From positions 434,001 through 498,000 of the forward strand of contig NZ_RCHR01000002.1 in assembly GCF_003665065.1 (NCBI RefSeq): 64,000 nt of DNA, given 5' to 3'. The notes beneath the pieces are model-generated. The model was given only the letters and a program-made list of their open reading frames with translations. It was not told the DNA's origin and did not search any database. Of the stretch, positions 60,930 through 64,000 are shown in pieces. Position numbers and translations under genes: made by a program. Numbering within the stretch: position 1 is the first letter of the stretch; each line of letters opens with the position of its first letter. This DNA comes from Oceanobacillus piezotolerans (GTDB lineage: Bacteria > Bacillota > Bacilli > Bacillales > Amphibacillaceae).

Positions 60930-61673
60930 TTACACCATAGTTAGCCCTCCATTTACAGATAGCGTCTGTCCTGTCACATAATCCGCTTCTGATGATGCAA
61001 AATATACAACCGCTCCTGCAATATCTGTAGGCTTCGCTAAGCGCCGAAATGGAATAGCTTTTTCCAGTGCTTTGGTTATTCCTTGATTATAGGTGCCAAT
61101 TTCCTGGAACAGTGGTGTATCACTTGGACCTGGGGCAACACAGTTAACATTAATATTATGTCTAGCCATTTCACGAGCTAGTGTTTTTGTAAGGGCGATC
61201 ACCCCACCTTTAGCAGCAGAATATACAGCCTCCCCACTTGATCCAACACGTCCAGAATCAGAAGCTATATTGACTACTTTTCCAGAACCCTGGTCAATCA
61301 TAATTGGCAGTATTTCTTTACAAGTATGGATTTGTCCCATTAAGTTAATATCCATGATTCGTTTCCAAGTACTTGGTTCACTGTTCAGGAAAGGTTCTAC
61401 CTTATCCCAGCCTGCATTATTGACTAAAACATCAATCGAGCCATATTGTTCAGTAGATTCCTTCACCGCTTCCTTAACACTTTCCAATGTCGTCACATCA
61501 CAATAAACAGCTGTCGCTTCTCCTTCAGTCTCTTTTATCATTGATACAGTTTCTTCTGCATTCGTCATATTAATGTCTGCAACTACAACTTTAGTTGATT
61601 TTGATGCTAGCAGCTTAGCAATCTCTCTACCAATCCCACTACCTGCTCCTGTAACAAAGGCCACCTTTTTCAT
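60930..61673 (-). CDS. badH: 2-hydroxycyclohexanecarboxyl-CoA dehydrogenase, BadH-like SDR
   Basis: SDR of 247 residues. Beyond the general fold (TGAGSGIGREIA near 8-19), it shares segments with BadH that I recall from Rhodopseudomonas: NNAGWDKVEPF, the SEPSTWKR helix, NIASDSGRVGSSGEAVYSA with catalytic Ser, Tyr and Lys, KTLAREMARH and NCVAPGPSDT. BadH oxidises 2-hydroxycyclohexane-1-carboxyl-CoA to the 2-keto compound. Its neighbours AliA- and BadI-like proteins support this. It follows the ligase by 49 bases. Confidence 0.82.
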   Translation of the reverse strand: MKKVAFVTGAGSGIGREIAKLLASKSTKVVVADINMTNAEETVSMIKETEGEATAVYCDVTTLESVKEAVKESTEQYGSIDVLVNNAGWDKVEPFLNSEPSTWKRIMDINLMGQIHTCKEILPIMIDQGSGKVVNIASDSGRVGSSGEAVYSAAKGGVIALTKTLAREMARHNINVNCVAPGPSDTPLFQEIGTYNQGITKALEKAIPFRRLAKPTDIAGAVVYFASSEADYVTGQTLSVNGGLTMV

Positions 61674-61722
61674 ATTGATTCTTCCTCCCTTTATTGTTCG
61701 TTTTCCGTAATCCTTCCAAAAA

Positions 61723-63363
61723 TCAGTCCACTTGATTGAGCTGCTGTCTTATTTGCTCACGCAATCGGAACTTTTGAATCTTCCCACTTGGTGTTCTAGG
61801 AAAGTCTTCTACAACCTCCAAATGCTCTGGCCAATATTGTTTTGCTACTCCTTTTTCTTGTAAATAGTTCTTCAATTCCTCCAGCGTCATTGCTTCCTTA
61901 CCTGACTTCAAACTAATAAAAGCACACGCTCTTTCCTGTAAGCGAGTGTCTGGCATGGCAACAACTTGTGCTACAGAAATATCAGGATGTTCATATAAAA
62001 CGTTTTCAATATAGGCAACCGGGATATTCTCACCACCTCGAATAATAATATCTTTATCCCGACCAGAAATACGGATATATCCATCCTCATCCATAACCGC
62101 TCTATCCCCTGTAATAAACCAACCATCATGATGTTCAGCTTCTGTTATATCCATTCGTTTTAGATAACCAACAAATTGTGCCGGTCCTTTACTTAATAAC
62201 GAACCTTCCTCATTTGGACGGCATTCCCTGAAATTATCATCTACTACCATTACTTCCATCCCCGGAAACGCAAAACCATCAGTACCTGTAAGTTTTTCTT
62301 CTGAATCATTTAGAGAAGTCAATGTCACTAGACCATTCTCCGATTGCCCCCAGCCTGCTAAAATTGTAAAATTCACTTTACTCTTCGCTTCTTTTACTAA
62401 TGGTCTTGGTATTGGTGCTCCGATAGTGACAAATGCTCGGAGTTTGTCGATTGGTTGGTTTTCGATTCCATCCAGTTGTACCGTATCTTGAAGAAATGGA
62501 GTAGCCCCTGCAGTAAAGGTAATGTTTTCTTTTTTGATTAACTGAATAAATTCTTGAGGATTCCAAATATCCTGATATACACCTGTTCCAGCGATATGAA
62601 TAGGTAATCGAACCCCATAACCAAATCCAGCTTGGTGGGCAAAGGTAGAAGCCATAAACATAACATCCTCCGATGTTAAATGTAGACGGTCAATCCAATA
62701 ATTTGTAGAAACACAAAGCGTATTATGTGTATGCATGACCCCTTTTGGATCTCCTGTTGTACCTGAGGTAAAGATAATTTCTGTGACCTCATTTGGATCA
62801 TGTGTAATGTTATCCAGTTCTGCGATGTCCCTTATTTTCTCCCATGGTTCATCGAACAAAACAGATAGCGATTCCATCTCTTCTGGAACGTTTTCTCCTA
62901 TTACAAATACTTTCTCCATCGCTGGCCAGCCATTAATTAATCGATTCACCATTTCAGGATAATTAAAATTACGGAAGGTATCTGGAATAACAAGCATTTT
63001 TGCTTCTGTCATGCTCAACATATAATTAATCTCACGGTCGCGAAAGATTGGTACAAGCGGATTGGTGATGGCCCCAATTCGCGTTGCTGCTAAATGCAAA
63101 ATAATAAATTCATTCCAGTTTGGTAATTGTAAAGAAATAACATCCTCTTTTTCTAAGCCAAATTCTTTTAAACCGATTGCCACTCTGTCCACTATCTTCC
63201 CAAGCTCTCGGTAAGTATACCTGCTTTTCACATCCACAATTGCTGTATTATCAGGATACTTTTCGATTGCTTCATTTAAATAATCCAAAATCGTCTTATT
63301 TGGCCAAAGCGATTGATACTTTTCAATATAAGTATCTGTTAACAGAGTTTCGAACTTCCCCAT
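61723..63363 (-). CDS. aliA: Cyclohexanecarboxylate-CoA ligase-like, AliA-type
   Basis: AMP-forming ligase of 546 residues. P-loop FTSGTTGDPKGV is near 205, GWGQSENG near 340, GRDKDIIIRGGENIPVAYIEN near 440, and the catalytic Lys in TPSGKIQKFRLRE. The N-terminal half, with LQLPNWNEFIILHLAATRIGA and NPLVPIFRDREINYML, resembles AliA cyclohexanecarboxylate ligases more than fatty acid ligases. The ATG at 63363 is right for GGAGGGAG; the longer frame includes that ribosome binding site. It lies between the BadI- and BadH-like genes, a strong context argument for an alicyclic acid. Confidence 0.82.
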   Translation of the reverse strand: MGKFETLLTDTYIEKYQSLWPNKTILDYLNEAIEKYPDNTAIVDVKSRYTYRELGKIVDRVAIGLKEFGLEKEDVISLQLPNWNEFIILHLAATRIGAITNPLVPIFRDREINYMLSMTEAKMLVIPDTFRNFNYPEMVNRLINGWPAMEKVFVIGENVPEEMESLSVLFDEPWEKIRDIAELDNITHDPNEVTEIIFTSGTTGDPKGVMHTHNTLCVSTNYWIDRLHLTSEDVMFMASTFAHQAGFGYGVRLPIHIAGTGVYQDIWNPQEFIQLIKKENITFTAGATPFLQDTVQLDGIENQPIDKLRAFVTIGAPIPRPLVKEAKSKVNFTILAGWGQSENGLVTLTSLNDSEEKLTGTDGFAFPGMEVMVVDDNFRECRPNEEGSLLSKGPAQFVGYLKRMDITEAEHHDGWFITGDRAVMDEDGYIRISGRDKDIIIRGGENIPVAYIENVLYEHPDISVAQVVAMPDTRLQERACAFISLKSGKEAMTLEELKNYLQEKGVAKQYWPEHLEVVEDFPRTPSGKIQKFRLREQIRQQLNQVD

Positions 63364-63377
63364 ATTTCTCCCTCCTA

Positions 63378-64000
63378 TCACTTTCTAAATTGCTGAAAGT
63401 CAACAGCACGTTTTTCTAAAAAGGCATTCTTTCCTTCATTTGATTCCTCCGTGTTGTAGAACATAGCAAGGCTGGCCATAGATAGTTGGGAAATACCTTG
63501 AATGCTTGCAGAGTCTGCATTAAAGGAATACTTCAACATCTTAATGGCAGTTGGACTCTTTTCTAATATTTTCTTTGCCCAAGCATCCGCTTCGGCTTGC
63601 AGTTGATTCGCAGGTACTATTTTGTTAACTAAGCCCATTTCCTTGCATTCCTCAGCTGTATATTGCTCACATAGGTACCAAATCTCTCTTGCCTTCTTCT
63701 CCCCAACAATTCTTGCTAAATAGGCTGAACCATAGCCGGCATCATAGCTGCCAACCTTTGGACCACTTTGCCCAAATTTAGCAGAATCTGCTGCAATCGT
63801 TAAATCACAAACCACATGTAAAACATGCCCGCCACCTATTGCATAGCCATTTACTGCTGCGATGACTGGCTTTGGTATATTGCGAATCGTTTGATGAAGG
63901 TTCTCTACCTCCAGCCCGATTCCCCCACCGAGCCCACCGGAGTAGTCATAGCCGCCTTCTGAACCCTTTTCCTTTTGATCGCCACCTACGCAAAAAGCTT
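63378..64000 (-). CDS. badI: 2-ketocyclohexanecarboxyl-CoA hydrolase-like (BadI/MenB family), N-terminus outside window
   Basis: The frame is open from the stop at 63378 to the right edge, so at least 206 codons of a crotonase are here and the start lies beyond. It reads [43 protein letters not shown] and [18 protein letters not shown], which are marks of the MenB/BadI branch. MenB closes a ring in menaquinone synthesis; BadI does the reverse type of reaction, opening 2-ketocyclohexanecarboxyl-CoA to pimeloyl-CoA. No men genes are near, while AliA- and BadH-like genes follow directly, so BadI is preferred. Confidence 0.8.
   Translation of the reverse strand, partial: AFCVGGDQKEKGSEGGYDYSGGLGGGIGLEVENLHQTIRNIPKPVIAAVNGYAIGGGHVLHVVCDLTIAADSAKFGQSGPKVGSYDAGYGSAYLARIVGEKKAREIWYLCEQYTAEECKEMGLVNKIVPANQLQAEADAWAKKILEKSPTAIKMLKYSFNADSASIQGISQLSMASLAMFYNTEESNEGKNAFLEKRAVDFQQFRK

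Noticed and set aside
63378-64000. Assignment as MenB (naphthoyl-CoA synthase)
   Set aside because: Family motifs fit both MenB and BadI, but there are no menaquinone genes nearby and AliA- and BadH-like genes follow directly. Kept as BadI-like with stated uncertainty.
1-64000. CRISPR arrays, tRNA or rRNA genes, prophage genes
   Set aside because: No regularly spaced repeats, no tRNA cloverleaf or rRNA segments and no phage structural or integrase genes were noticed on reading through the window.

Overview
The window is AT-rich. Nearly every gene is preceded by a strong GGAGG-type ribosome binding site, TTG and GTG starts are frequent, and the sigma-A promoters and CcpA (cre) boxes are of Bacillus type. 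A cluster of methylcitrate-cycle genes of the Bacillus mmg/prp kind is also present. Together these point to a low-GC Firmicute of the family Bacillaceae; the genus cannot be fixed from the sequence alone.

Almost the whole 64 kb is one catabolic island for carboxylic acids handled as CoA thioesters. I count seven adenylate-forming CoA ligases, six acyl-CoA dehydrogenases, six crotonases plus one crotonase remnant, seven short-chain dehydrogenases, two thiolases, two intact 3-hydroxyacyl-CoA dehydrogenases plus one broken copy, five hotdog-fold proteins, three sugar-kinase-like (APH-fold) phosphotransferases, two NPD-type flavoproteins, and two importers. All genes lie on the minus strand except an SDR-kinase pair (26047-27900) and a LysR regulator (54973-55842).

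Layout, left to right; transcription mostly runs right to left. (1) 1-14929: one long probable operon with a MaoC hydratase, thiolase, alpha-methylacyl-CoA racemase, crotonases, NPD flavoprotein, two APH-fold kinases with a small helical partner, quinone-oxidoreductase-like MDR, thioesterase, metallo-hydrolase, ligase, and a LivHMGF-type ABC importer. (2) 15041-16511: TetR regulator plus an HSD10-like dehydrogenase under a clear promoter. (3) 16569-23392: ligase, TRAP importer (DctP-DctM-DctQ), acyl-CoA dehydrogenase and crotonase behind a near-consensus promoter followed by a perfect cre box. (4) 23682-27900: a further ligase with a cre box upstream, a scrambled crotonase remnant, and the plus-strand SDR-kinase pair. 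(5) 28194-36264: FadH-like reductase, two ligases, two SDRs and a catalytic/degenerate pair of acyl-CoA dehydrogenases. (6) 36590-50798: crotonase and split MaoC pair, thioesterase, Zn-alcohol dehydrogenase, acetoacetyl-CoA synthetase, dehydrogenases, a decayed 3-hydroxyacyl-CoA dehydrogenase and a ComB-like phosphatase. (7) 51225-55842: methylcitrate cycle (prpB, prpD, prpC) with a divergent LysR gene and a perfect 12-bp inverted repeat between them. (8) 56077-64000: a set matching the cyclohexanecarboxylate to pimeloyl-CoA pathway (AliA, AliB-, BadK-, BadH- and BadI-like) with its own HBD and thiolase.

Reading the parts together (inference): acids enter by the ABC and TRAP systems and are activated by the ligases. 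Unusual structures are then prepared for beta-oxidation: alicyclic rings by the AliA-BadI set, alpha-methyl centres by the racemase and HSD10, and gamma-hydroxyl groups by a kinase plus ACAD10/11-type dehydrogenase logic like the Pseudomonas levulinate (Lva) pathway. Propionyl-CoA released on the way is drained by the methylcitrate cycle. The most notable items are the alicyclic-acid pathway in a Bacillaceae background, the split LvaA/LvaB/ACAD11-like system, the paired catalytic/degenerate acyl-CoA dehydrogenases, and a short-chain dehydrogenase that has lost its catalytic Tyr and Lys.
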